From the IMG/VR virus record IMGVR_UViG_3300044993_000096, positions 1 through 31,923 of that record: a DNA stretch of 31,923 bases. One strand, written 5' to 3'. A program made the position numbers and the translations under genes. Shown piece after piece: positions 6,976 to 16,367 of the stretch. The DNA comes from a virus. The notes below the pieces were generated by a model that made no database searches, was not told the origin of the DNA, and saw only the letters and a list, made by a program, of their open reading frames with translations. How positions within the stretch are numbered: position 1 is the stretch's first letter; each line of letters opens with the position of its first letter.

Positions 6976-9690
6976 TTAAACTCTTCTTGTGAACACCCTG
7001 TCAAAGTCTGATTGAACCCTGCCGGATGAATTTAATTTATTTGCCGCTGTAGCGGGTATTTTTTTGGTTGGTGCTTGAGCAGATTGATTAGGAATTTTAC
7101 CCTGTAGCAACATGAGGTTTCTTTTGTCCACAAGAGGGGATGCTTGGGCACCAAGAAGTATGTTCAAATTCTGGCGCTGAAGCTGATTAAGCTTTTTGGG
7201 CATATTCTGAAGAATGTCTTGTTGCATTTTGCTAAATAGTTTCGGAAACACGACCTTTAAAGCCTCCAATGACCTTGGGTTAACATACCCATCTTTGATC
7301 TGGTCAATGACCTTAAAAGGCTTTTCTATTGCCAGTAGATAGTCATTAAAGCGAGCAGCATCCAACCTGCTGGGTTGATAATCGTCATTTAATTGATACG
7401 AGTCACGCTTAGGGAATTGACTTTGTAAAAATTGGAGCGCTGCAATTTGTCGAGACTGGAGCGCCTTGGCGGTGTTGGGCATTGCTGAGTTTAGATTTTT
7501 GTTGCCCCTAATGAGTTCCTCAATCAGACTAGATGGGTCTTTATCCATCATCTCAAGGAGTTTTTTGGCCCTCTTAACTTGCTCTTCGGACATCTGCATT
7601 GGTGGCGTGACTCTTGCCGCTCTTTCCGTTGCTTTGAAAAACCCTTTTGCGGCCGAACCAATCCGACCAATAACGGAGTTTTTCGCAGCCTCCGCTGCTG
7701 CCATAGTTGGCAGACCCTTATTGAAGTAATCTCTCAACCCCTTTGCGCCACCTTTGTAAAGCGCATAGCGACCGTATTCAGTGGCTTGATATATTGGGGA
7801 AAGAATTGATCGCCATGCCGTAGCAAAGTCTGTTCCGCTTGGGTTGATGTTTGGCGGAAGAGCATCAACAACCAATTTAACATCTTGAAGAACTTGCTTG
7901 TATTTAGAAGAGAAAATCAGCTTTTTCTGTGTTTCATCTAGCTTATCAAGTTTCTTTAGGAATGTGGGAAGCGAGTAAGTCCCGTCAGCCTTTTTGGACT
8001 CAGCCAAAAGCTCGTTTAGTTTGTTTCTCCTTGCAACATCAAAAGCCTCAGGGAACTGCTCTGCAAGCTTAACTGATTTGTTATAGTTGTTTAAATCAAA
8101 GAAAACTTTGGTTAATTTTTCTGGCTTAACATCTGCAAGTGCATCAATGATGCCTTGAGCTGTCTTTGCTTTGATTCCAAGTTCTTTTGCCGCAAAATCC
8201 TTGTACTTGTCATAAAAAGCCTTATAGGTTGACTTGGCTTCATTCCATCCAGACATCCATTCTTGCAGCGCTTTGGCATCTCTTCCAAAAATTTTTTTGG
8301 CGCTTGATTCTATTAGCTCATTTTCTAGGTCTGTTGCGTATTTGTACAAATCTTCGAGAACCCCGCCGAGTGTTGCTTTTCCTTCTCTAAATGCTTGTGA
8401 AGCGTATTGACCTATGACTTTTTTAGCTTCGCCAACACCATTAAGATCCGTCCTGCTTGTGAGAATATCAACAAGCTCTTTTGCTTGTGACTTTTCTGAC
8501 TTGAGAAGCGTTCTAGCAGCAATATCTTCATTAAGAAAATCTCGCGCAACTGCAAGCCTTTTTGTATCAACTGCCGTCTCTCCGAAAGTGTCAAAAATAG
8601 CCTTGTAGGTCATCGGAGCCTCGCCAAGATCAGCAATCATCTGGTCGCGAAGACCCTGCTTGATTGCCTCGCCTGACCCTGCTCGGCTAAACGTCTCAGG
8701 TTTAACAACATCTATGACGGTTCTCTGAAGCCCCTCATCCAACGCCTCTCTCTCTGCTCGAATTGAAATAGCAGGGAGCGATGCGCCACCGCCAACTGAT
8801 GACTCAAGCTTACCTATTGCTGGTTCTGCCGATAGCGTTCCGATTGTTGGTTTTAATCCAAGTCTTTCGGCTGCCTCCCTAACCCCAACCTTCTCGGTTA
8901 GATTGATGGTGTTAAGCATTTTGTCTTCAGAGTCAACAAGCTTTACCAATTCTGCCTTTTCCTCTGGAGTTAGGTCAGTTCTTTTTTCAATCAACCTTTT
9001 CTTGTAGGAGCCGCTGATCTTTTTTAAACCTCTCTCGGCCGCACCCGCTACTGCTCCTATTGCTCCACCAGTTAGTGCCCCATAGGCCGCACCAGTTCCA
9101 CCAGCTGCAAGAATAGCTTCGCCAGTGAACTCGGCATCACCTAAAGCCTCTTCGGTAACAAGCTGAGATTCTCCAAGGATTGCGCCTTCAATGAGTCCGG
9201 CCGTTCCAATCTCTGCTGCTTTTTTAGCAATTGTCTGTTTGAGTCCATCGCCTACAATTTTCTGAGCGACTTTTTCAGCAACTTTTGAACCTGAACGCTG
9301 CGCAAGGCTCGCTGCTAAAGCTGCTGGCGTTTTTGCTAACGCTCTTGCTACTAAACCCGTACCGCCAGACGCAACAACAGGAATTACGTTTCCGGTAATT
9401 TCACCGAATGTTGACCACCCTTCATTGTATTCCTTTACTTTCTTTAGCTCTTCTTGGGATACAAGATTGGTCTTTGTTAAAAGCTGATCCGATAAGCCAA
9501 GAGAAAGACCGCGCGCAGTTGAGTATAGGATTGCTTTACCAATACTGTTGCCGTACTTAACTTCATCCTGCTCCCGTTTGATTTCATCAGGTGTCTGAAG
9601 CCTCGCACCCTGAGCTAGTGCATCTTGCAGCTGATCTGCTGGGATGTATCCGACTTCACCATTTGGCGCGACGATCTTAATTTCCTGCAT
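6976..9690 (-). CDS. Large internal virion / DNA-ejection protein candidate, 904 aa
   Basis: The N-terminus (IKIVAPNGEVGYIPADQLQDALAQGARL) resembles the opening seen in large internal proteins of podoviruses. Residues about 90-220 contain glycine- and alanine-rich hydrophobic segments (GLIEGAILG, ILAAGGTGAAYGALTGGAIGAVAG) of glycine-zipper type that could insert in a membrane. The rest is long, helical and charged. Together with the two Ala/Gln-rich genes just upstream it forms a set of three, as in P22-like (gp7, gp16, gp20) or T7-like ejection systems, where such proteins leave the head to form a channel for DNA entry. The assignment is by composition, size and order. I see no lytic transglycosylase motif. 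Confidence 0.65.
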   Translation of the reverse strand: MQEIKIVAPNGEVGYIPADQLQDALAQGARLQTPDEIKREQDEVKYGNSIGKAILYSTARGLSLGLSDQLLTKTNLVSQEELKKVKEYNEGWSTFGEITGNVIPVVASGGTGLVARALAKTPAALAASLAQRSGSKVAEKVAQKIVGDGLKQTIAKKAAEIGTAGLIEGAILGESQLVTEEALGDAEFTGEAILAAGGTGAAYGALTGGAIGAVAGAAERGLKKISGSYKKRLIEKRTDLTPEEKAELVKLVDSEDKMLNTINLTEKVGVREAAERLGLKPTIGTLSAEPAIGKLESSVGGGASLPAISIRAEREALDEGLQRTVIDVVKPETFSRAGSGEAIKQGLRDQMIADLGEAPMTYKAIFDTFGETAVDTKRLAVARDFLNEDIAARTLLKSEKSQAKELVDILTSRTDLNGVGEAKKVIGQYASQAFREGKATLGGVLEDLYKYATDLENELIESSAKKIFGRDAKALQEWMSGWNEAKSTYKAFYDKYKDFAAKELGIKAKTAQGIIDALADVKPEKLTKVFFDLNNYNKSVKLAEQFPEAFDVARRNKLNELLAESKKADGTYSLPTFLKKLDKLDETQKKLIFSSKYKQVLQDVKLVVDALPPNINPSGTDFATAWRSILSPIYQATEYGRYALYKGGAKGLRDYFNKGLPTMAAAEAAKNSVIGRIGSAAKGFFKATERAARVTPPMQMSEEQVKRAKKLLEMMDKDPSSLIEELIRGNKNLNSAMPNTAKALQSRQIAALQFLQSQFPKRDSYQLNDDYQPSRLDAARFNDYLLAIEKPFKVIDQIKDGYVNPRSLEALKVVFPKLFSKMQQDILQNMPKKLNQLQRQNLNILLGAQASPLVDKRNLMLLQGKIPNQSAQAPTKKIPATAANKLNSSGRVQSDFDRVFTRRV

Positions 9691-9693
9691 TGG

Positions 9694-10935
9694 TTACTTC
9701 CTAAAGGATATTCCCTTCATTCCCGACACTTGCTCGCCTGGATCTTTACCAAGCCCCCTAATTCTTTCCTCTACTATTTTTTGAAACATATCTAGTTTCT
9801 TTCTTTGCATTTCCGCAGAGTCATCGAATTTCGGAGCCATTGCCATAAATCGCTTTTCTTCGTCTTTGTTTACTTGGCCACCTGATTGCATTCTGCCAAG
9901 ACTCTCGACAAAGAGTCTTAGGTTTACAGTGAAGTCATTGTCTCCAAACAGAGTAAAAGTGTTGTCACCTTTGGAAAGTGCTGCCCTCATTCCTTGAACT
10001 GCATTCAAAGCATCCCGTGCTGAGTCTAGTCTTTTTTGTTCCTCAATTGAAAATTTCTTATCAGCTTTACTTGCCCCAATCTTCATAAGCTCAAGTTGTA
10101 GTTGAGCTTCTTTTTCTGCAATGTTTTGTTGCGCTAGTGCCAACCCCTGTTCTGCTTTAGCTCGAACCAATGGCCCTTTTGCTGTAGCCGCCACTTTTTT
10201 TAATTCAAGCTCAGCCTGTTGTGCCGCCTTCAATCTGATTGCGGCTTTGGCAGCATCGAGCGAGCCTAGCTTTTGCTCCAAACTTGAAAGCGTGTTTTTT
10301 TTGTTTGCTAGATTTTTCTCTTGAAGCGATATGTCCCGCTCAATTTCATCATCAATGATCTTAATTGCATTCTGAGCGCCTTGTGGTGTTAGTGACGCAA
10401 GAAATAGACCAATGCCTGCCATAATTTTCTCGCCAGTTGATCTTTTCTCCCAAAAGCCTTTGGGTTCAATTTTTGTATTGGCAATTTCTTGGCGAAGTTT
10501 GTCAGCCTCTTGTTGAACGGCGTTTACTTTTGCAGCCTGCTCTGCCTCTTCTTTTTCAATCTGCTTTTGGGTTTTTTCGTATATAGAGGCTTCCTCTAGG
10601 CCAAGCTTTTCGGTTGCAGCAGATTCGGCCATCAACCCCCTGGCCAGTGACGGTGCCTGCGGCGCTTGTGGCGCGACTGGAGCAGGTGCAATTTCTTGCT
10701 GTAACTCAACTGGACGAGATATAGCAGCTTGAGTCACTGCATTTTGGGTTGGTATTGCTACTTGACCACCCTCTGCTCTTAGCCTTGCCAACTCTGCTTC
10801 TTGCTGAGCAAGTTTTTCGTCTGCAAGGCTTTGCCCTGGTAGTGCGTAAGGGATCATAGCTTGACCACCCATAGCTCTGAGTTCTGCTTTTTGTCTTTCT
10901 GCCTTTGGGTTTATTGGATTTTTTTCTATTTGCAT
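9694..10935 (-). CDS. Internal virion protein candidate, 413 aa, coiled-coil
   Basis: The protein is rich in Ala, Gln, Glu and Lys. A low-complexity N-terminal third (repeated PAPVAPQAPQAPS) leads into a long coiled coil (about residues 105-150 and 190-290) and a short hydrophobic patch near residue 170 (IMAGIGLFLASLTPQGAQNA). It lies between two other candidate ejection proteins and stops three bases before the 904-aa gene. An AGGAT ribosome binding site precedes the ATG. I infer a place inside the capsid or in the ejected channel. Confidence 0.6.
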   Translation of the reverse strand: MQIEKNPINPKAERQKAELRAMGGQAMIPYALPGQSLADEKLAQQEAELARLRAEGGQVAIPTQNAVTQAAISRPVELQQEIAPAPVAPQAPQAPSLARGLMAESAATEKLGLEEASIYEKTQKQIEKEEAEQAAKVNAVQQEADKLRQEIANTKIEPKGFWEKRSTGEKIMAGIGLFLASLTPQGAQNAIKIIDDEIERDISLQEKNLANKKNTLSSLEQKLGSLDAAKAAIRLKAAQQAELELKKVAATAKGPLVRAKAEQGLALAQQNIAEKEAQLQLELMKIGASKADKKFSIEEQKRLDSARDALNAVQGMRAALSKGDNTFTLFGDNDFTVNLRLFVESLGRMQSGGQVNKDEEKRFMAMAPKFDDSAEMQRKKLDMFQKIVEERIRGLGKDPGEQVSGMKGISFRK

Positions 10936-10940
10936 AAATC

Positions 10941-11411
10941 CTACTTTTTCCCACCACTAAGCGCAGCTTGGCCCATTCCACTTAAAGCTCCAATCAAGTT
11001 GCGCTGACCGGCCTGCTGAGATTCAATGTTCTGCGCTCTTTGCTGAGAGTATTGACCAAGGATTAACTCCTGCGCTCTTCTCCTTTCTTCTTCGTTTAAA
11101 ATAGCAGCCTGCTGAGCTGCATTTGCTTGCGCCTCTTGTGTCGCCATTTGTGCGCTTCTAAAAGCTAGAGCAGGGTTGACTCCTCTTGCCGAAGCAGCTG
11201 CGCTCATTCCCATTCTGGCAGCGTCTTGGAGCGCCTGGTTGTATTGCATCTGAGAAAGCATAGGGCCTTGTCCCATTGCTGTCTGAGCAACTTGCGACTG
11301 CACCTGACCAGCTGCACCTCTTAATGCGGAATCCACTTGAGCAGCTCTTTGCTGTGTAAGCCCAAGAGCATCAGTGACTGACCTAGTTGCGTTATTAAAC
11401 CCCTTTCCCAT
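10941..11411 (-). CDS. Ala/Gln-rich internal virion protein candidate, 156 aa
   Basis: Composition is strongly biased to Ala, Gln, Met and Gly, with helical repeats such as SAAASARGVNPALAFRSAQMA and ANAAQQAAILNEEERRRAQE. Small proteins of this type form one of the ejection proteins in P22-like phages. A good AAGGAG site lies before the ATG. It is the first of three adjacent genes with this character, which supports the grouping even though similarity to a named protein is not claimed. Confidence 0.6.
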   Translation of the reverse strand: MGKGFNNATRSVTDALGLTQQRAAQVDSALRGAAGQVQSQVAQTAMGQGPMLSQMQYNQALQDAARMGMSAAASARGVNPALAFRSAQMATQEAQANAAQQAAILNEEERRRAQELILGQYSQQRAQNIESQQAGQRNLIGALSGMGQAALSGGKK

Positions 11412-11413
11412 AT

Positions 11414-11734
11414 TTAAATCTCCTTAACCGTAGTAATACAGTTAGCGTTGGCAGAGTGAAGTCTTAGCCCCCAACTAAAGTGTGACATAAGAGCAACAAA
11501 ATCACCACCTGATCCAACAACAACCTGCCCCCATATTTTCGTGCATCCTTTTTGCTGAGCGACTTCTTGAACCTTGTCCGCTAACTCTGTTGCGATATTT
11601 TTTCGTCTGTATTCAGGCTTTACATATAGATCAATAATAAAACAGTCCTGCCCGACTATTGAGTACAAAATAAAACCATACTCATTTTGTATGACTTCCT
11701 GCCCCAATCTTTCTTTTACATAATCAAAGTACAT
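11414..11734 (-). CDS. GNAT-family acetyltransferase, 106 aa
   Basis: The core acetyl-CoA-binding motif A is present as IIDLYVKPEYRRKNIATELADKVQ (about residues 33-56, with the R-x-x-x-I-A form of the pyrophosphate loop). The substrate is unknown. The start overlaps the stop of the large tail gene (TAATG). An acetyltransferase inside a virion operon could modify a virion or host protein; a second one sits beside the terminase. Confidence 0.75.
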   Translation of the reverse strand: MYFDYVKERLGQEVIQNEYGFILYSIVGQDCFIIDLYVKPEYRRKNIATELADKVQEVAQQKGCTKIWGQVVVGSGGDFVALMSHFSWGLRLHSANANCITTVKEI

Positions 11735-14679
11735 TAATACTGCCTTGCTGTGTTAATTTTTGCTGTTCCTTGCTTGATCCCAATCTCCAACATCATGCCA
11801 ACAAGGTCAAGTGAGCGCCCTGTTCCAGTGTCAAAGATTTCTATTTTTATAGACTCACATTTTTGCTTAGCTAAGTGAATTTTAAATTGATAGATTCCTT
11901 GGCTTGGGTCTGGTGTTATTGTGTAAGTTTCAACATAGGAGTCATCGTAGTCATACTTAACCTTAACAGTGAGTGTATGAGCTGAATAATACCGGCCAAG
12001 AATCATGACCCTGTAGGCTCTACCGAATGCCTGAACATTTGTAAGCTTCAGCCAACCGCTCACATATCTCATGCTGATACTTGGTGGAGTTGGCTCCCCA
12101 AAGTTATCAACATATGCGCTTGATAATTGTGAGGCGACGCTATTCTTCAACAGAACAGTCTTTGACCTCCATTGAGCAGCAGAAGCAACTCCAGAAATTG
12201 TGTCAATAGACCACTTTTGTTGCAGGTAATCATAACAAAGAATTCTCTGGGAGGTTACAAACATCGCCAGATTTTCGGTTTGGTAAATTGTCGAGTCTAT
12301 AATTGCTTCGTTATTAAACTCCTCAACTCCAGCGCCAACATAGGAAACAGACAATCCCCCATCAATTAAGTAAATACCCTTAGACGATTTAAAGAAAATA
12401 CCGGCCGGAGTAAGTAAGACAGATCTAGGCTCTATGCACCCAATGTCATCAGTTAAAAGCTCCGGCTCTGAGAATGTTGAGTCTTGTCCAAGCTCATTTG
12501 CACCATCGCCTGAAATCCAATAAATAGTATTCTGCCTAAAGATAATAAGCTTATCTCTAATACCTTGAACCGCTGTTATCTTATCGAAGTATGTTCCAGC
12601 TGATAATTGGTTAAGATAGAGAAGTTCAGAGAATGATGGAAGCTCTCCAGGAATAAACTTGTTAGAATAGTAGACCTCATCTCTTTGGTCTGCTGCCACA
12701 ATAAAAACCCTGTTATTGTGAACACAAGCATGAAGCGCTGGAGGTGGTGCGCGATGTGGAGACACTCCTCCGATTGTGTAAACAAAAGGAGAGGCGGCCG
12801 GGATTGCTGAGTCGGCGTAAGTGTCAACAAGCTGAAGGTTTGATGATGATGGCCATAACCCACCAACATCAGGGACGATTGATTCAAGAATGAATCTTCT
12901 ATTTGATCCGTTGGCGCTTGTTCGGTAAATTTTAACTTTTGCTCCGCTTATCTGTTGGCATACTCTTACAGTTATCGTAACAGACGAGGTTGAGCCTGTA
13001 GTGGTTACTGTTGCAATGTTGCTTTCAGCTGATCTCGTCACTCCTGCCGTTGAGTCGTAATTTTCAAAAACAGCGCTATAGGAATATGTGCCAGCTGCAA
13101 TTGATCCACCAGTCCCAGAGGCTGCTAAAGATATTACAGGGGCAAAATGAAAACCAAGCGAGTTGCAAGAGAAGCCATCATAGAACTTAGCCGCTCCGCT
13201 AAAGTTAACCAAGGAGGTGCCGGCAGTTAAAACTTTACCATACAAGTCATTCGTGTTTTTAAAATTTAACGAAAAAATTTCGCAATTACCTGATAGAGTG
13301 ACCTGAGTCGAACTTTCTCTGACTACCGGGCCTGCTCTTCTGATTGCGAAGAAAAACTCATCTCCAACATTTGAAACAGACGAAACTGCGTAGCGAGAAA
13401 GACCGTTGCTAAAATTTCTAGTTGTAATTGCTTGAGCATAAAGCCCTGTTGCCACTTGCCGAACCTGAAAATGCTCAATCTTGCAAACAGTAAGAGAGCC
13501 TGAGTAAACTCCATCAATGGTGTTTGCAGGGTCCGACCCAACACCTCCAATCATCGGGATAAAAACACCTTCACCAGCATATATCGGGCGAGATGCAATA
13601 ATGTGCCACGACTCGTCGGCGAGCACTGTTATTGCTTGTGTTGATTTTAATACCAATAAGACCCTAGTTCTAATCTCAGACGCAGCGGTGTACGAGCAAG
13701 CAATAAAAAGATAATCACCGGATTCAGTTATTGCTATTCTGGCCGGATCATCGCTTCCGATAGGGCTAGCAAGTGTGTGTGTGGCTGTCCAATCAGTTGC
13801 GCCTGTCGCAACGTGAATCTGCCTAACTGTTAAATTGTTAGAGCCATCATAAAAGTTTGCTACCCACGCCTTAACGCCATCCGAAACAGCAATATCAGCA
13901 TGGCCAGTACCGGCACCCAAAATTGACCCAGGATTAACAGCAGTTGTCGTACCGTTAAAATTTAAAACCCGAATAGAGTCGCTTGAATTTTGACCCAAGA
14001 AACAAATCATCTTGGATCGGTCAGTCGTTACAGCGGACGACACATTGTGCTGGTTGCCGGAAAAAGGAGTGTTCAACAAAACGTCGCCGAACATATTATA
14101 AACCCGAACAAATGCCGATCCCGTCGTGTAAACAACGCCAACCCTAACAAACGTCCCGTCAGTTAAAATTCTACATGTAATGCCGCGTTGAATCGCAGGT
14201 GTATTTGTCAACACCGGTATTTTCTTAACATTGTCCCCATCCATTATGTATAAAGTGCAGTCTGTCCCTGATGCGTACACGGCTATCTTGTATTGACCGT
14301 AAGCGTCGCAGTCAACAAGGTAACAATCTTCCTCTATTCCAAAGTCTGCGACCTTTTGAAGTTGCAATGGGGCTGCGCTTTGCCCAAGCTGCGTTCCTTT
14401 TGAGGCATCAACCTCTTTCCAATCACCCAAAAACTGATATGTCTTACCATACTCGGCATCACAAAAAAGCTGGTTGTTATCTGTGACAATTCTTCTTAAA
14501 TTCAATTCTCCAGTACCTACACCAATCGGAGCATACCCATTGCGCTTTACATTGGCACCTGTCTTGAAAAAACGAACGTTTTCCTGCCGCTCAGAACCTT
14601 CAGTATTAACCAAAAACTTGTCAGTTTTGGTGTCGATTGACGGGTTTACCGGAATGTCTATGTTCTGTTTTTGTAGCAT
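11734..14679 (-). CDS. Large tail protein, 981 aa (tail nozzle/stabilisation-like, P22 gp10-type by position)
   Basis: This protein is almost wholly beta-type with many short repeated strands (DGVKAWVANFYDGSNNLTV, ESGDYLFIACSY) of propeller-like appearance. It opens IDIPVNPSIDTKTDKFLVNTEGSERQENVRF, typical of podoviral tail proteins that extend the tail below the adaptor. I start it at the ATG at 14679, which overlaps the previous stop as TGATG; a TTG 12 bases earlier is also in frame. Its position right after the two connector genes and before the ejection proteins matches the gene order of short-tailed phages. Family membership is inferred. Confidence 0.7.
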   Translation of the reverse strand: MLQKQNIDIPVNPSIDTKTDKFLVNTEGSERQENVRFFKTGANVKRNGYAPIGVGTGELNLRRIVTDNNQLFCDAEYGKTYQFLGDWKEVDASKGTQLGQSAAPLQLQKVADFGIEEDCYLVDCDAYGQYKIAVYASGTDCTLYIMDGDNVKKIPVLTNTPAIQRGITCRILTDGTFVRVGVVYTTGSAFVRVYNMFGDVLLNTPFSGNQHNVSSAVTTDRSKMICFLGQNSSDSIRVLNFNGTTTAVNPGSILGAGTGHADIAVSDGVKAWVANFYDGSNNLTVRQIHVATGATDWTATHTLASPIGSDDPARIAITESGDYLFIACSYTAASEIRTRVLLVLKSTQAITVLADESWHIIASRPIYAGEGVFIPMIGGVGSDPANTIDGVYSGSLTVCKIEHFQVRQVATGLYAQAITTRNFSNGLSRYAVSSVSNVGDEFFFAIRRAGPVVRESSTQVTLSGNCEIFSLNFKNTNDLYGKVLTAGTSLVNFSGAAKFYDGFSCNSLGFHFAPVISLAASGTGGSIAAGTYSYSAVFENYDSTAGVTRSAESNIATVTTTGSTSSVTITVRVCQQISGAKVKIYRTSANGSNRRFILESIVPDVGGLWPSSSNLQLVDTYADSAIPAASPFVYTIGGVSPHRAPPPALHACVHNNRVFIVAADQRDEVYYSNKFIPGELPSFSELLYLNQLSAGTYFDKITAVQGIRDKLIIFRQNTIYWISGDGANELGQDSTFSEPELLTDDIGCIEPRSVLLTPAGIFFKSSKGIYLIDGGLSVSYVGAGVEEFNNEAIIDSTIYQTENLAMFVTSQRILCYDYLQQKWSIDTISGVASAAQWRSKTVLLKNSVASQLSSAYVDNFGEPTPPSISMRYVSGWLKLTNVQAFGRAYRVMILGRYYSAHTLTVKVKYDYDDSYVETYTITPDPSQGIYQFKIHLAKQKCESIKIEIFDTGTGRSLDLVGMMLEIGIKQGTAKINTARQY

Positions 14680-15011
14680 CAAAACACCCAAATCCTCGCA
14701 GTCGCCGCGGCACTTGCCCTCAAGACAAGATTTGTTTCAGGAGAGCTAGTTGATGATCTCCAGATGACTGCGTTTGTTCTTAAATCTAAAACAATAAACC
14801 CTACTATGTTACGGCCCAATTTGTGCTGGAAAACTTTATCAGAAGTCGGAATTGATACTAAATCAGTCTCAATGCCATTGGAAACTTCTGTTAAGAATCT
14901 TCCGCGAATAAAGTCAGCGTTCAAAAGCGAAAACTGATCCTTAATGTATCCCTGAATTTTATTAAGATCCGGGTTGTCTGTGTAGAGTTTTTTTAACTCA
15001 GGAAGTGCCAT
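14679..15011 (-). CDS. Head-tail connector or tail accessory protein candidate, 110 aa
   Basis: The protein is small with a helical N-terminus (MALPELKKLYTDNPDLNKIQ) and a beta-rich remainder ending in LVLRASAAATARIWVF. Similar sequences follow the adaptor in some short-tailed phages as far as I recall. The ATG overlaps the adaptor stop as TGATG and its own stop overlaps the 981-aa tail gene, so all three are probably made in step. No enzymatic motif is visible. Confidence 0.55.
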   Translation of the reverse strand: MALPELKKLYTDNPDLNKIQGYIKDQFSLLNADFIRGRFLTEVSNGIETDLVSIPTSDKVFQHKLGRNIVGFIVLDLRTNAVIWRSSTSSPETNLVLRASAAATARIWVF

Positions 15012-15685
15012 CAGCGCCCCCAGCGGTTAAGATCGCGCCTTCTTGAATTATCATAAATGCGAGACGGCTCGGAGGTGTCACGATTATCAATCATCGCTTC
15101 CATGCGCTGATCTAGTTTAATAAGCTCCTGATCTAGTTGTGATGTGTCAGACTCTTCTTTGACTAGCGCTTTTCTTGCAGCGTACACAATGACATAAGAC
15201 TCCCAACCGTTATAACCCTGAAGCGTATCAGAGTTTGCTGCAAGCTCTTGCGGAATAGGGACGTAAGTCAGTCGAACAACTCTTCCACCCAAAAGGTTTT
15301 GTGGCGTGAAAACAATCTGGTTGGCCCTTAGCCGATAGCGAATGTCTGGAATGTAGTAGTTAATTGGCGATGCCCCAAAATTTCTTTCTGAGACCTCAAA
15401 GCGACGCATCTTGTAGTAATAGCCGTCATCACCTTTCACTTCGACATAAAGAATCTTATAGAAATCAGCCGGAAGAGCGTAGGCTTCAGTGTTGCTAACA
15501 AGCGTTATCAAAGTGTCAGCAGCAAAGTAATCTTCTCCAACCTTCGAGATCATTTTGTCACGAAGGTCAGCGATTGCTTCATTGATATAAACATTCAATT
15601 CAGCATCAGTGACGAATTGAGAATTTTCCATGTTCGCGCGCTGGCGAACACGCGTTCTTAACTCTTGAAGAGTTACTAGGGCCAT
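15011..15685 (-). CDS. Head-tail adaptor protein, 224 aa
   Basis: The product has the helical N-terminus of podoviral adaptors (LQELRTRVRQRANMENSQFVTDAELNVYINEAIADLRDKM), then a beta region (AYALPADFYKILYVEV, IRYRLRANQIVFTPQ, RLTYVPIP), and a C-terminal helical part with an Arg-rich tail. Adaptors of the P22 gp4 / gp6-like class form the ring under the portal. Position after capsid genes and before the tail protein agrees. An AGAGGGG site lies before the ATG. Confidence 0.75.
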   Translation of the reverse strand: MALVTLQELRTRVRQRANMENSQFVTDAELNVYINEAIADLRDKMISKVGEDYFAADTLITLVSNTEAYALPADFYKILYVEVKGDDGYYYKMRRFEVSERNFGASPINYYIPDIRYRLRANQIVFTPQNLLGGRVVRLTYVPIPQELAANSDTLQGYNGWESYVIVYAARKALVKEESDTSQLDQELIKLDQRMEAMIDNRDTSEPSRIYDNSRRRDLNRWGR

Positions 15686-15688
15686 ACA

Positions 15689-15940
15689 CTACCCCTCTTC
15701 TAAAGATTCCTCTTCTTGGTAATCCTCTTCTTTCTCACACATCATAAAGAAGTCTTTGAGCACAGAAGCAAACTTCTTTGCGTCGTCTTCTTTGATAGCT
15801 TGAATCATGTCCTTAGCGGCTGCCTCGTAAGCAGGGGAAAAGTCAGATTCAAGTCCTTTTGAAACTTTCTTTTCCTCCGGCTTAGACTCACCCAGAACAA
15901 TGCTAACAATTTTTTTCTTGTCCATCATTGGGAGAAGCAT
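15689..15940 (-). CDS. Small acidic protein, 83 aa
   Basis: This is a strongly acidic product (C-terminal half ending EEDYQEEESLEEG) with a lysine-rich N-terminus. AAGGGG before the ATG at 15940 supports that start over two later ones. It is located between the capsid accessory protein and the adaptor, so a role in head assembly is possible. I see no motif and assign no function. Confidence 0.55.
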   Translation of the reverse strand: MLLPMMDKKKIVSIVLGESKPEEKKVSKGLESDFSPAYEAAAKDMIQAIKEDDAKKFASVLKDFFMMCEKEEDYQEEESLEEG

Positions 15941-15949
15941 GGTTTCCCC

Positions 15950-16315
15950 TTAGTTAACGCTTGAGTTAGAGAGAACTAAAGTAATGTAAACCTTCAGCGT
16001 CGCCGATGCGTCAACGGCTGCACCAGTAGCATCAACTGTCTGAATTACAATAGTCTTTGCTGATACAACATCAACAGCGCCAATCTTTCCAAAAAGAGCG
16101 GCTGAGGTTTCTGCAACTTGAGCGCTTGCGCCCAAAAGCGCCTGGTACTTATCATCGAGTTTTAGCGTGTAAGCGCCAGTCCCAGTTTTGGTAATTGTTC
16201 CACCAATGAAAGACTGAGAAGCAACTGAAGCGTTGGCTGCAATGTTAACATGACCCGCCAGCACAATTTGCTTTCTTGCTAGACCCTGGACTTCTGAGAA
16301 ATTTCTGTTTGCCAT
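15950..16315 (-). CDS. Capsid decoration/accessory protein candidate, 121 aa
   Basis: From the ATG at 16315, preceded by AAGGAAT, the protein reads MANRNFSEVQGLARKQIVL and continues in short beta strands rich in Ala, Thr and Val, ending in ITLVLSNSSVN. The in-frame extension upstream overlaps the capsid gene in another frame and is not coding. A small beta protein directly after the major capsid gene is a frequent place for a decoration or head-stabilising protein. No experimental family is claimed. Confidence 0.6.
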   Translation of the reverse strand: MANRNFSEVQGLARKQIVLAGHVNIAANASVASQSFIGGTITKTGTGAYTLKLDDKYQALLGASAQVAETSAALFGKIGAVDVVSAKTIVIQTVDATGAAVDASATLKVYITLVLSNSSVN

Positions 16316-16367
16316 TTTTATTCCTTGGAAGATGGAGGAGCCGAAGCCCCTCCATAAGTTAAAGACC